A stretch of DNA of 64,000 nt from positions 62,001 to 126,000 of the forward strand of contig CALSFV010000029.1 of the NCBI GenBank assembly GCA_943737045.1, in the 5' to 3' direction. Under the pieces are notes generated by a model. That model was not told the DNA's origin and ran no database searches. It saw nothing but the letters and a program-made list of their open reading frames with translations. The translations under genes were made by a program, and so were the position numbers. This stretch comes from Parapristionchus giblindavisi. Lineage: Eukaryota; Nematoda; Chromadorea; Rhabditida; Diplogasteridae. Shown piece after piece: positions 8,234-20,763 of this stretch; the stretch's first letter is position 1; the number at the start of each line of letters is the position of its first letter.

Positions 8234-8470
8234 GATTTGCTGTTGCTCTTTAGTAAGCTTGTGTAAGGATACGGTAGGAATAATTGAAAGAATGGTACCA
8301 GTACTTTTATTTCGGAGGGGGGATCATCTAGGAAATAGTTCCTTTAATTGTTTAACACCTTATTCTTAACACCTGGTGAATCGTGGTTTCTTATTTTGAT
8401 TGGTATCTTGATGAACAAGCGAATTATGTGTGAATTTACTCTTTGATTTGTTTTTGCTGTTTAGTAATCT
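8234..8470 (+). repeat. Hybrid subrepeat: canonical left half, diverged right half
   Basis: The sequence is canonical through six G and AGGAAATAGTTCCTTTAATTG, then switches to the diverged version TTTAACACCTTATTCTTAAC. The unit is accordingly one subrepeat short (core spacing 939 bp). This is the expected product of unequal crossover or gene conversion within a subrepeat. Confidence 0.85.
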
Positions 8471-10140
8471 TGTGATATTGGGTGGTACGGTTCTATTGAA
8501 AGATGGTGTATAAGTAGTTGAAGGTACGGTAATTGCAGTTCGGCATACTGTATCAGTTTTGAATTGTGCGATAGGAATGGTTTTATCTCAACGAAACCAG
8601 TCTAAACTCGGTTATTTTCATATCTGATTAAAAGACAATGTTCTATACCTATTGATCTCTTTGAATGTTAATATAGTTTTTAATCAATTATACTAATCAA
8701 TACCCCTTTTCCAGCTCATCGACATGTTCGCCATCGACGATATCCGCTGATCTACCGTACCCGATCGTTCATATCGATCGAGCACTATCGATCAGAAGAC
8801 GGCGATCAAGAGGAGAAAGGTAATACGATTTAATCAATAATGTATAAAGATGTGTTATCATTTTATTGTTGTTTGTGTACAAGAATTGAGTCACTGAATG
8901 ATGTATAGGACATCATAGAATAGACAAGTTAACCTTATCTATTCAATTTATTGATTGATTGCTTTATACGCTCACTTAATTACTGTGAATTGAGCAGCGA
9001 ACATGCTAGGATACGGTAGGAATAATTGAAAGTATGGTACCAGTACTTTTATTTCGGGGTGGGGGGGATCATCTAGGAAATAGTTCTTCAATTGTTTAAC
9101 ACCTGGTGAATCGTTGTTTCTTATTTTGATTGGTACCTAGATGAACACGCGAATTATGAGTGGATTTACCCTTTTATTTGCTGTTGCTCTTTAGTAAGCT
9201 TGTGTAAGGATACGGTAGGAATAATTGAAAGTATGGTACCAGTACTTTTATTTCGGAGGGGGGATCATCTAGGAAATAGTTCTTTAATTGTATAACACCT
9301 GGTGAATCGTTGTTTCTTATTTTGATTGGTATCTTGATGAACAAGCGAATTATGAGTGGATTTACCCTTTGATTTGCTGTTGCTCTTTAGTAAGCTTGTG
9401 TAAGGATACGGTAGGAATAATTGAAAGTATGTTACCAGTACTTTTATTTCGGCGGGAACATCTAGGAAAAAAGTTCCTTTAATTGTTTAACACCTTATTC
9501 TTAACACCTGGTGAATCGTGGTTTCTTATTTTGATTGGTATCTTGATGAACAAGCGAATTATGTGTGAATTTACTCTTTGATTTGTTTTTGCTGTTTAGT
9601 AATCTTGTGATATTGGGTGGTACGGTTCTATTGAAAGATGGTGTATAAGTAGTTGAAGGTACGGTAATTGCAGTTCGCCATACTGTATCAGTTTTGAATT
9701 GTGCGATAGGAATGGTTTTATCTCAACGAAACCAGTCTAAACTCGGTTATTTTCATATCTGATTAAAAGACAATGTTCTTTACCTATTGATCTCTTTGAA
9801 TGTTAATATAGTTTTTAATCAATTATACTAATCAATACCCCTTTTCCAGCTCATCGACATGTTCGCCATCGACGATATCCGCTGATCTACCGTACCCGAT
9901 CGCTCATATCGATCGAACACTATCGATCAGAAGACGGCGATCAAGAGGAGAAAGGTAATACGATTTAATCAATAATGTATAAAGATGTGTTATCATTTTA
10001 TTGTTGTTTGTGTACAAGAATTGAGTCACTGAATGATGTATAGGACATCATAGAATAGACAAGTTAACCTTATCTATTCAATTTATTGATTGATTGCTTT
10101 ATACGCTCACTTAATTGCTGTGAATTGAGCAGCGAACATG

Positions 10141-13100
10141 CTAGGATACGGTAGGAATATTTGGAAGTATGGTACCAGTACTTTTATTTCGGAGGGGGGA
10201 TCATCTAGGAAATAGTTCCTTTAATTGTATAACACCTGGTGAATCGTTGTTTCTTATTTTGATTGGTATCTTGATGAACAAGCGAATTATGAGTGGATTT
10301 ACCCTTTGATTTGCTGTTGCTCTTTAGTAAGCTTGTGTAAGGATACGGTAGGAATAATTGAAAGAATGGTACCAGTACTTTTATTTCGGAGGGGGGATCA
10401 TCTAGGAAATAGTTCCTTTAATTGTATAACACCTGGTGAATCGTTGTTTCTTATTTTGATTGGTATCTTGATGAACAAGCGAATTATGAGTGGATTTACC
10501 CTTTGATTTGCTGTTGCTCTTTAGTAAGCTTGTGTAAGGATACGGTAGGAATATTTGGAAGTATGGTACCAGTACTTTTATTTCGGAGGGGGGATCATCT
10601 AGGAAATAGTTCCTTTAATTGTATAACACCTGGTGAATCGTTGTTTCTTATTTTGATTGGTATCTTGATGAACAAGCGAATTATGAGTGGATTTACCCTT
10701 TGATTTGCTGTTGCTCTTTAGTAAGCTTGTGTAAGGATACGGTAGGAATAATTGAAAGTATGGTACCAGTACTTTTATTTCGGCGGGAACATCTAGGAAA
10801 AAAGTTCCTTTAATTGTTTAACACCTTATTCTTAACACCTGGTGAATCGTGGTTTCTTATTTTGATTGGTATCTTGATGAACAAGCGAATTATGTGTGAA
10901 TTTACTCTGATTTGTTTTTGCTGTTTAGTAATCTTGTGATATTGGGTGGTACGGTTCTATTGAAAGATGGTGTATAAGTAGTTGAAGGTACGGTAATTGC
11001 AGTTCGGCATACTGTATCAGTTTTGAATTGTGCGATAGGAATGGTTTTATCTCAACGAAACCAGTCTAAACTCGGTTATTTTCATATCTGATTAAAAGAC
11101 AATGTTCTATACCTATTGATCTCTTTGAATGTTAATATAGTTTTTAATCAATTATACTAATCAATACCCCTTTTCCAGCTCATCGACATGTTCGCCATCG
11201 ACGATATCCGCTGATCTACCGTACCCGATCGCTCATATCGATCGAACACTATCGATCAGAAGACGGCGATCAAGATTAGAAAGGTAATACGATTTATTCA
11301 ATAATGTATAAAGATGTGTTATCATTTTATTGTTGTTTGTGTACAAGAATTGAGTCACTGAATGATGTATAGGACATCATAGAATAGACAAGTTAACCTT
11401 ATCTATTCAATTTATTGATTGATTGCTTTATACGCTCACTTAATTGCTGTGAATTGAGCAGCGAACATGCTAGGATACGGTAGGAATAATTGAAAGAATG
11501 GTACCAGTACTTTTATTTCGGAGGGGGGATCATCTAGGAAATAGTTCCTTTAATTGTATAACACCTGGTGAATCGTTGTTTCTTATTTTTATTGGTATCT
11601 TGATGAACAAGCGAATTATGAGTGGATTTACCATTTGATTTGCTGTTGCTCTTTAGTAAGCTTGTGTAAGGATACGGTAGGAATATTTGGAAGTATGGTA
11701 CCAGTACTTTTATTTCGGAGGGGGGATCATCTAGGAAATAGTTCCTTTAATTGTATAACACCTGGTGAATCGTTGTTTCTTATTTTGATTGGTATCTTGA
11801 TGAACAAGCGAATTATGAGTGGATTTACCCTTTGATTTGCTGTTGCTCTTTAGTAAGCTTGTGTAAGGATACGGTAGGAATAATTGAAAGTATGGTACCA
11901 GTACTTTTATTTCGGCGGGAACATCTAGGAAAAAAGTTCCTTTAATTGTTTAACACCTTATTCTTAACACCTGGTGAATCGTGGTTTCTTATTTTGATTG
12001 GTATCTTGATGAACAAGCGAATTATGTGTGAATTTACTCTTTGATTTGTTTTTGCTGTTTAGTAATCTTGTGATATTGGGTGGTACGGTTCTATTGAAAG
12101 ATGGTGTATAAGTAGTTGAAGGTACGGTAATTGCAGTTCGCCATACTGTATCAGTTTTGAATTGTGCGATAGGAATGGTTTTATCTCAACGAAACCAGTC
12201 TAAACTCGGTTATTTTCATATCTGATTAAAAGACAATGTTCTTTACCTATTGATCTCTTTGAATGTTAATATAGTTTTTAATCAATTATACTAATCAATA
12301 CCCCTTTTCCAGCTCATCGACATGTTCGCCATCGACGATATCCGCTGATCTACCGTACCCGATCGCTCATATCGATCGAACACTATCGATCAGAAGACGG
12401 CGATCAAGAGGAGAAAGGTAATACGATTTAATCAATAATGTATAAAGATGTGTTATCATTTTATTGTTGTTTGTGTACAAGAATTGAGTCACTGAATGAT
12501 GTATAGGACATCATAGAATAGACAAGTTAACCTTATCTATTCAATTTATTGATTGATTGCTTTATACGCTCACTTAATTGCTGTGAATTGAGCAGCGAAC
12601 ATGCTAGGATACGGTAGGAATATTTGGAAGTATGGTACCAGTACTTTTATTTCGGAGGGGGGATCATCTAGGAAATAGTTCCTTTAATTGTATAACACCT
12701 GGTGAATCGTTGTTTCTTATTTTGATTGGTATCTTGATGAACAAGCGAATTATGAGTGGATTTACCCTTTGATTTGCTGTTGCTCTTTAGTAAGCTTGTG
12801 TAAGGATACGGTAGGAATAATTGAAAGAATGGTACCAGTACTTTTATTTCGGAGGGGGGATCATCTAGGAAATAGTTCCTTTAATTGTATAACACCTGGT
12901 GAATCGTTGTTTCTTATTTTGATTGGTATCTTGATGAACAAGCGAATTATGAGTGGATTTACCCTTTGATTTGCTGTTGCTCTTTAGTAAGCTTGTGTAA
13001 GGATACGGTAGGAATATTTGGAAGTATGGTACCAGTACTTTTATTTCGGAGGGGGGATCATCTAGGAAATAGTTCCTTTAATTGTATAACACCTGGTGAA

Positions 13101-16100
13101 TCGTTGTTTCTTATTTTGATTGGTATCTTGATGAACAAGCGAATTATGAGTGGATTTACCCTTTGATTTGCTGTTGCTCTTTAGTAAGCTTGTGTAAGGA
13201 TACGGTAGGAATAATTGAAAGTATGGTACCAGTACTTTTATTTCGGCGGGAACATCTAGGAAAAAAGTTCCTTTAATTGTTTAACACCTTATTCTTAACA
13301 CCTGGTGAATCGTGGTTTCTTATTTTGATTGGTATCTTGATGAACAAGCGAATTATGTGTGAATTTACTCTGATTTGTTTTTGCTGTTTAGTAATCTTGT
13401 GATATTGGGTGGTACGGTTCTATTGAAAGATGGTGTATAAGTAGTTGAAGGTACGGTAATTGCAGTTCGGCATACTGTATCAGTTTTGAATTGTGCGATA
13501 GGAATGGTTTTATCTCAACGAAACCAGTCTAAACTCGGTTATTTTCATATCTGATTAAAAGACAATGTTCTATACCTATTGATCTCTTTGAATGTTAATA
13601 TAGTTTTTAATCAATTATACTAATCAATACCCCTTTTCCAGCTCATCGACATGTTCGCCATCGACGATATCCGCTGATCTACCGTACCCGATCGCTCATA
13701 TCGATCGAACACTATCGATCAGAAGACGGCGATCAAGATTAGAAAGGTAATACGATTTATTCAATAATGTATAAAGATGTGTTATCATTTTATTGTTGTT
13801 TGTGTACAAGAATTGAGTCACTGAATGATGTATAGGACATCATAGAATAGACAAGTTAACCTTATCTATTCAATTTATTGATTGATTGCTTTATACGCTC
13901 ACTTAATTGCTGTGAATTGAGCAGCGAACATGCTAGGATACGGTAGGAATAATTGAAAGAATGGTACCAGTACTTTTATTTCGGAGGGGGGATCATCTAG
14001 GAAATAGTTCCTTTAATTGTATAACACCTGGTGAATCGTTGTTTCTTATTTTTATTGGTATCTTGATGAACAAGCGAATTATGAGTGGATTTACCATTTG
14101 ATTTGCTGTTGCTCTTTAGTAAGCTTGTGTAAGGATACGGTAGGAATATTTGGAAGTATGGTACCAGTACTTTTATTTCGGAGGGGGGATCATCTAGGAA
14201 ATAGTTCCTTTAATTGTATAACACCTGGTGAATCGTTGTTTCTTATTTTGATTGGTATCTTGATGAACAAGCGAATTATGAGTGGATTTACCCTTTGATT
14301 TGCTGTTGCTCTTTAGTAAGCTTGTGTAAGGATACGGTAGGAATAATTGAAAGTATGGTACCAGTACTTTTATTTCGGCGGGAACATCTAGGAAAAAAGT
14401 TCCTTTAATTGTTTAACACCTTATTCTTAACACCTGGTGAATCGTGGTTTCTTATTTTGATTGGTATCTTGATGAACAAGCGAATTATGTGTGAATTTAC
14501 TCTTTGATTTGTTTTTGCTGTTTAGTAATCTTGTGATATTGGGTGGTACGGTTCTATTGAAAGATGGTGTATAAGTAGTTGAAGGTACGGTAATTGCAGT
14601 TCGCCATACTGTATCAGTTTTGAATTGTGCGATAGGAATGGTTTTATCTCAACGAAACCAGTCTAAACTCGGTTATTTTCATATCTGATTAAAAGACAAT
14701 GTTCTTTACCTATTGATCTCTTTGAATGTTAATATAGTTTTTAATCAATTATACTAATCAATACCCCTTTTCCAGCTCATCGACATGTTCGCCATCGACG
14801 ATATCCGCTGATCTACCGTACCCGATCGCTCATATCGATCGAACACTATCGATCAGAAGACGGCGATCAAGAGGAGAAAGGTAATACGATTTAATCAATA
14901 ATGTATAAAGATGTGTTATCATTTTATTGTTGTTTGTGTACAAGAATTGAGTCACTGAATGATGTATAGGACATCATAGAATAGACAAGTTAACCTTATC
15001 TATTCAATTTATTGATTGATTGCTTTATACGCTCACTTAATTGCTGTGAATTGAGCAGCGAACATGCTAGGATACGGTAGGAATATTTGGAAGTATGGTA
15101 CCAGTACTTTTATTTCGGAGGGGGGATCATCTAGGAAATAGTTCCTTTAATTGTATAACACCTGGTGAATCGTTGTTTCTTATTTTGATTGGTATCTTGA
15201 TGAACAAGCGAATTATGAGTGGATTTACCCTTTGATTTGCTGTTGCTCTTTAGTAAGCTTGTGTAAGGATACGGTAGGAATAATTGAAAGAATGGTACCA
15301 GTACTTTTATTTCGGAGGGGGGATCATCTAGGAAATAGTTCCTTTAATTGTATAACACCTGGTGAATCGTTGTTTCTTATTTTGATTGGTATCTTGATGA
15401 ACAAGCGAATTATGAGTGGATTTACCCTTTGATTTGCTGTTGCTCTTTAGTAAGCTTGTGTAAGGATACGGTAGGAATATTTGGAAGTATGGTACCAGTA
15501 CTTTTATTTCGGAGGGGGGATCATCTAGGAAATAGTTCCTTTAATTGTATAACACCTGGTGAATCGTTGTTTCTTATTTTGATTGGTATCTTGATGAACA
15601 AGCGAATCATGAGTGGATTTACCCTTTGATTTGCTGTTGCTCTTTAGTAAGCTTGTGTAAGGATACGGTAGGAATAATTGAAAGTATGGTACCAGTACTT
15701 TTATTTCGGCGGGAACATCTAGGAAAAAAGTTCCTTTAATTGTTTAACACCTTATTCTTAACACCTGGTGAATCGTGGTTTCTTATTTTGATTGGTATCT
15801 TGATGAACAAGCGAATTATGTGTGAATTTACTCTGATTTGTTTTTGCTGTTTAGTAATCTTGTGATATTGGGTGGTACGGTTCTATTGAAAGATGGTGTA
15901 TAAGTAGTTGAAGGTACGGTAATTGCAGTTCGGCATACTGTATCAGTTTTGAATTGTGCGATAGGAATGGTTTTATCTCAACGAAACCAGTCTAAACTCG
16001 GTTATTTTCATATCTGATTAAAAGACAATGTTCTATACCTATTGATCTCTTTGAATGTTAATATAGTTTTTAATCAATTATACTAATCAATACCCCTTTT

Positions 16101-17332
16101 CCAGCTCATCGACATGTTCGCCATCGACGATATCCGCTGATCTACCGTACCCGATCGCTCATATCGATCGAACACTATCGATCAGAAGACGGCGATCAAG
16201 ATTAGAAAGGTAATACGATTTATTCAATAATGTATAAAGATGTGTTATCATTTTATTGTTGTTTGTGTACAAGAATTGAGTCACTGAATGATGTATAGGA
16301 CATCATAGAATAGACAAGTTAACCTTATCTATTCAATTTATTGATTGATTGCTTTATACGCTCACTTAATTGCTGTGAATTGAGCAGCGAACATGCTAGG
16401 ATACGGTAGGAATAATTGAAAGAATGGTACCAGTACTTTTATTTCGGAGGGGGGATCATCTAGGAAATAGTTCCTTTAATTGTATAACACCTGGTGAATC
16501 GTTGTTTCTTATTTTTATTGGTATCTTGATGAACAAGCGAATTATGAGTGGATTTACCATTTGATTTGCTGTTGCTCTTTAGTAAGCTTGTGTAAGGATA
16601 CGGTAGGAATATTTGGAAGTATGGTACCAGTACTTTTATTTCGGAGGGGGGATCATCTAGGAAATAGTTCCTTTAATTGTATAACACCTTATTCTTAACA
16701 CCTGGTGAATCGTGGTTTCTTATTTTGATTGGTATCTTGATGAACAAGCGAATTATGTGTGAATTTACTCTGATTTGTTTTTGCTGTTTAGTAATCTTGT
16801 GATATTGGGTGGTACGGTTCTATTGAAAGATGGTGTATAAGTAGTTGAAGGTACGGTAATTGCAGTTCGGCATACTGTATCAGTTTTGAATTGTGCGATA
16901 GGAATGGTTTTATCTCAACGAAACCAGTCTAAACTCGGTTATTTTCATATCTGATTAAAAGACAATGTTCTATACCTATTGATCTCTTTGAATGTTAATA
17001 TAGTTTTTAATCAATTATACTAATCAATACCCCTTTTCCAGCTCATCGACATGTTCGCCATCGACGATATCCGCTGATCTACCGTACCCGATCGTTCATA
17101 TCGATCGAGCACTATCGATCAGAAGACGGCGATCAAGAGGAGAAAGGTAATACGATTTAATCAATAATGTATAAAGATGTGTTATCATTTTATTGTTGTT
17201 TGTGTACAAGAATTGAGTCACTGAATGATGTATAGGACATCATAGAATAGACAAGTTAACCTTATCTATTCAATTTATTGATTGATTGCTTTATACGCTC
17301 ACTTAATTACTGTGAATTGAGCAGCGAACATG
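10141..17332 (+). repeat. 2463-bp dimeric higher-order repeat, two full copies and a shortened third
   Basis: Units of 1329 and 1134 bp alternate at 10141-12603 and 12604-15066. The third dimer, 15067-17332, is about 197 bp shorter because of a hybrid subrepeat at about 16560-16770. Private variants recur at the 2463-bp interval: TTTACTCTGATTTG lacking two T (near 10906, 13369, 15832), GATTAGAAAG at the exon-like block end (cores 11179, 13642, 16105), and ATTTTTATTGG in one subrepeat. Confidence 0.9.
16560..16770 (+). repeat. Second, independent hybrid subrepeat
   Basis: Here the canonical sequence runs on through GTATAACACC before changing to TTATTCTTAAC of the diverged form, so the breakpoint lies further right than in the hybrid near 8350. 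The unit again loses one subrepeat (core spacing 937 bp). Confidence 0.85.
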
Positions 17333-20300
17333 CTAGGATACGGTAGGAATAATTGAAAGTATGGTACCAGTACTTTTATTTCGGGGTGGGGGGGATCATC
17401 TAGGAAATAGTTCTTTAATTGTTTAACACCTGGTGAATCGTTGTTTCTTATTTTGATTGGTACCTAGATGAACACGCGAATTATGAGTGGATTTACCCTT
17501 TTATTTGCTGTTGCTCTTTAGTAAGCTTGTGTAAGGATACGGTAGGAATAATTGAAAGTATGGTACCAGTACTTTTATTTCGGAGGGGGGGGGGGGGGAT
17601 CATCTAGGAAATAGTTCCTTTAATTGTATAACACCTGGTGAATCGTTGTTTCTTATTTTGATTGGTATCTTGATGAACAAGCGAATTATGAGTGGATTTA
17701 CCCTTTGATTTGCTGTTGCTCTTTAGTAAGCTTGTGTAAGGATACGGTAGGAATAATTGAAAGTATGGTACCAGTACTTTTATTTCGGCGGGAACATCTA
17801 GGAAAAAAGTTCCTTTAATTGTTTAACACCTTATTCTTAACACCTGGTGAATCGTGGTTTCTTTTTTTGATTGGTATCTTGATGAACAAGCGAATTATGT
17901 GTGAATTTACTCTTTGATTTGTTTTTGCTGTTTAGTAATCTTGTGATATTGGGTGGTACGGTTCTATTGAAAGATGGTGTATAAGTAGTTGAAGGTACGG
18001 TAATTGCAGTTCGGCATACTGTATCAGTTTTGAATTGTGCGATAGGAATGGTTTTATCTCAACGAAACCAGTCTAAACTCGGTTATTTTCATATCTGATT
18101 AAAAGACAATGTTCTATACCTATTGATCTCTTTGAATGTTAATATAGTTTTTAATCAATTATACTAATCAATACCCCTTTTCCAGCTCATCGACATGTTC
18201 GCCATCGACGATATCCGCTGATCTACCGTACCCGATCGTTCATATCGATCGAGCACTATCGATCAGAAGACGGCGATCAAGAGGAGAAAGGTAATACGAT
18301 TTAATCAATAATGTATAAAGATGTGTTATCATTTTATTGTTGTTTGTGTACAAGAATTGAGTCACTGAATGATGTATAGGACATCATAGAATAGACAAGT
18401 TAACCTTATCTATTCAATTTATTGATTGATTGCTTTATACGCTCACTTAATTACTGTGAATTGAGCAGCGAACATGCTAGGATACGGTAGGAATAATTGA
18501 AAGTATGGTACCAGTACTTTTATTTCGGGGTGGGGGGGATCATCTAGGAAATAGTTCTTTAATTGTTTAACACCTGGTGAATCGTTGTTTCTTATTTTGA
18601 TTGGTACCTAGATGAACACGCGAATTATGAGTGGATTTACCCTTTTATTTGCTGTTGCTCTTTAGTAAGCTTGTGTAAGGATACGGTAGGAATAATTGAA
18701 AGTATGGTACCAGTACTTTTATTTCGGAGGGGGGGGGGGGGGGATCATCTAGGAAATAGTTCCTTTAATTGTATAACACCTGGTGAATCGTTGTTTCTTA
18801 TTTTGATTGGTATCTTGATGAACAAGCGAATTATGAGTGGATTTACCCTTTGATTTGCTGTTGCTCTTTAGTAAGCTTGTGTAAGGATACGGTAGGAATA
18901 ATTGAAAGTATGGTACCAGTACTTTTATTTCGGCGGGAACATCTAGGAAAAAAGTTCCTTTAATTGTTTAACACCTTATTCTTAACACCTGGTGAATCGT
19001 GGTTTCTTTTTTTGATTGGTATCTTGATGAACAAGCGAATTATGTGTGAATTTACTCTTTGATTTGTTTTTGCTGTTTAGTAATCTTGTGATATTGGGTG
19101 GTACGGTTCTATTGAAAGATGGTGTATAAGTAGTTGAAGGTACGGTAATTGCAGTTCGGCATACTGTATCAGTTTTGAATTGTGCGATAGGAATGGTTTT
19201 ATCTCAACGAAACCAGTCTAAACTCGGTTATTTTCATATCTGATTAAAAGACAATGTTCTATACCTATTGATCTCTTTGAATGTTAATATAGTTTTTAAT
19301 CAATTATACTAATCAATACCCCTTTTCCAGCTCATCGACATGTTCGCCATCGACGATATCCGCTGATCTACCGTACCCGATCGTTCATATCGATCGAGCA
19401 CTATCGATCAGAAGACGGCGATCAAGAGGAGAAAGGTAATACGATTTAATCAATAATGTATAAAGATGTGTTATCATTTTATTGTTGTTTGTGTACAAGA
19501 ATTGAGTCACTGAATGATGTATAGGACATCATAGAATAGACAAGTTAACCTTATCTATTCAATTTATTGATTGATTGCTTTATACGCTCACTTAATTACT
19601 GTGAATTGAGCAGCGAACATGCTAGGATACGGTAGGAATAATTGAAAGTATGGTACCAGTACTTTTATTTCGGGGTGGGGGGGGGATCATCTAGGAAATA
19701 GTTCTTTAATTGTTTAACACCTGGTGAATCGTTGTTTCTTATTTTGATTGGTACCTAGATGAACACGCGAATTATGAGTGGATTTACCCTTTTATTTGCT
19801 GTTGCTCTTTAGTAAGCTTGTGTAAGGATACGGTAGGAATAATTGAAAGTATGGTACCAGTACTTTTATTTCGGAGGGGGGGGGGATCATCTAGGAAATA
19901 GTTCCTTTAATTGTATAACACCTGGTGAATCGTTGTTTCTTATTTTGATTGGTATCTTGATGAACAAGCGAATTATGAGTGGATTTACCCTTTGATTTGC
20001 TGTTGCTCTTTAGTAAGCTTGTGTAAGGATACGGTAGGAATAATTGAAAGTATGGTACCAGTACTTTTATTTCGGCGGGAACATCTAGGAAAAAAGTTCC
20101 TTTAATTGTTTAACACCTTATTCTTAACACCTGGTGAATCGTGGTTTCTTATTTTGATTGGTATCTTGATGAACAAGCGAATTATGTGTGAATTTACTCT
20201 TTGATTTGTTTTTGCTGTTTAGTAATCTTGTGATATTGGGTGGTACGGTTCTATTGAAAGATGGTGTATAAGTAGTTGAAGGTACGGTAATTGCAGTTCG

Positions 20301-20763
20301 GCATACTGTATCAGTTTTGAATTGTGCGATAGGAATGGTTTTATCTCAACGAAACCAGTCTAAACTCGGTTATTTTCATATCTGATTAAAAGACAATGTT
20401 CTATACCTATTGATCTCTTTGAATGTTAATATAGTTTTTAATCAATTATACTAATCAATACCCCTTTTCCAGCTCATCGACATGTTCGCCATCGACGATA
20501 TCCGCTGATCTACCGTACCCGATCGTTCATATCGATCGAGCACTATCGATCAGAAGACGGCGATCAAGAGGAGAAAGGTAATACGATTTAATCAATAATG
20601 TATAAAGATGTGTTATCATTTTATTGTTGTTTGTGTACAAGAATTGAGTCACTGAATGATGTATAGGACATCATAGAATAGACAAGTTAACCTTATTTAT
20701 TCAATTTATTGATTGATTGCTTTATACGCTCACTTAATTACTGTGAATTGAGCAGCGAACATG
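17333..20763 (+). repeat. Three 1142-1145-bp units with expanded G tracts
   Basis: Units with cores at 18186, 19331 and 20473 share a first subrepeat with CGGGGT plus a G run, CTAGATGAACACGCG and CCTTTTATTTG, and a second subrepeat whose G tract reaches 14 (17585), 15 (18729) and 10 (19876). The variable unit length comes entirely from the G runs. Confidence 0.9.
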
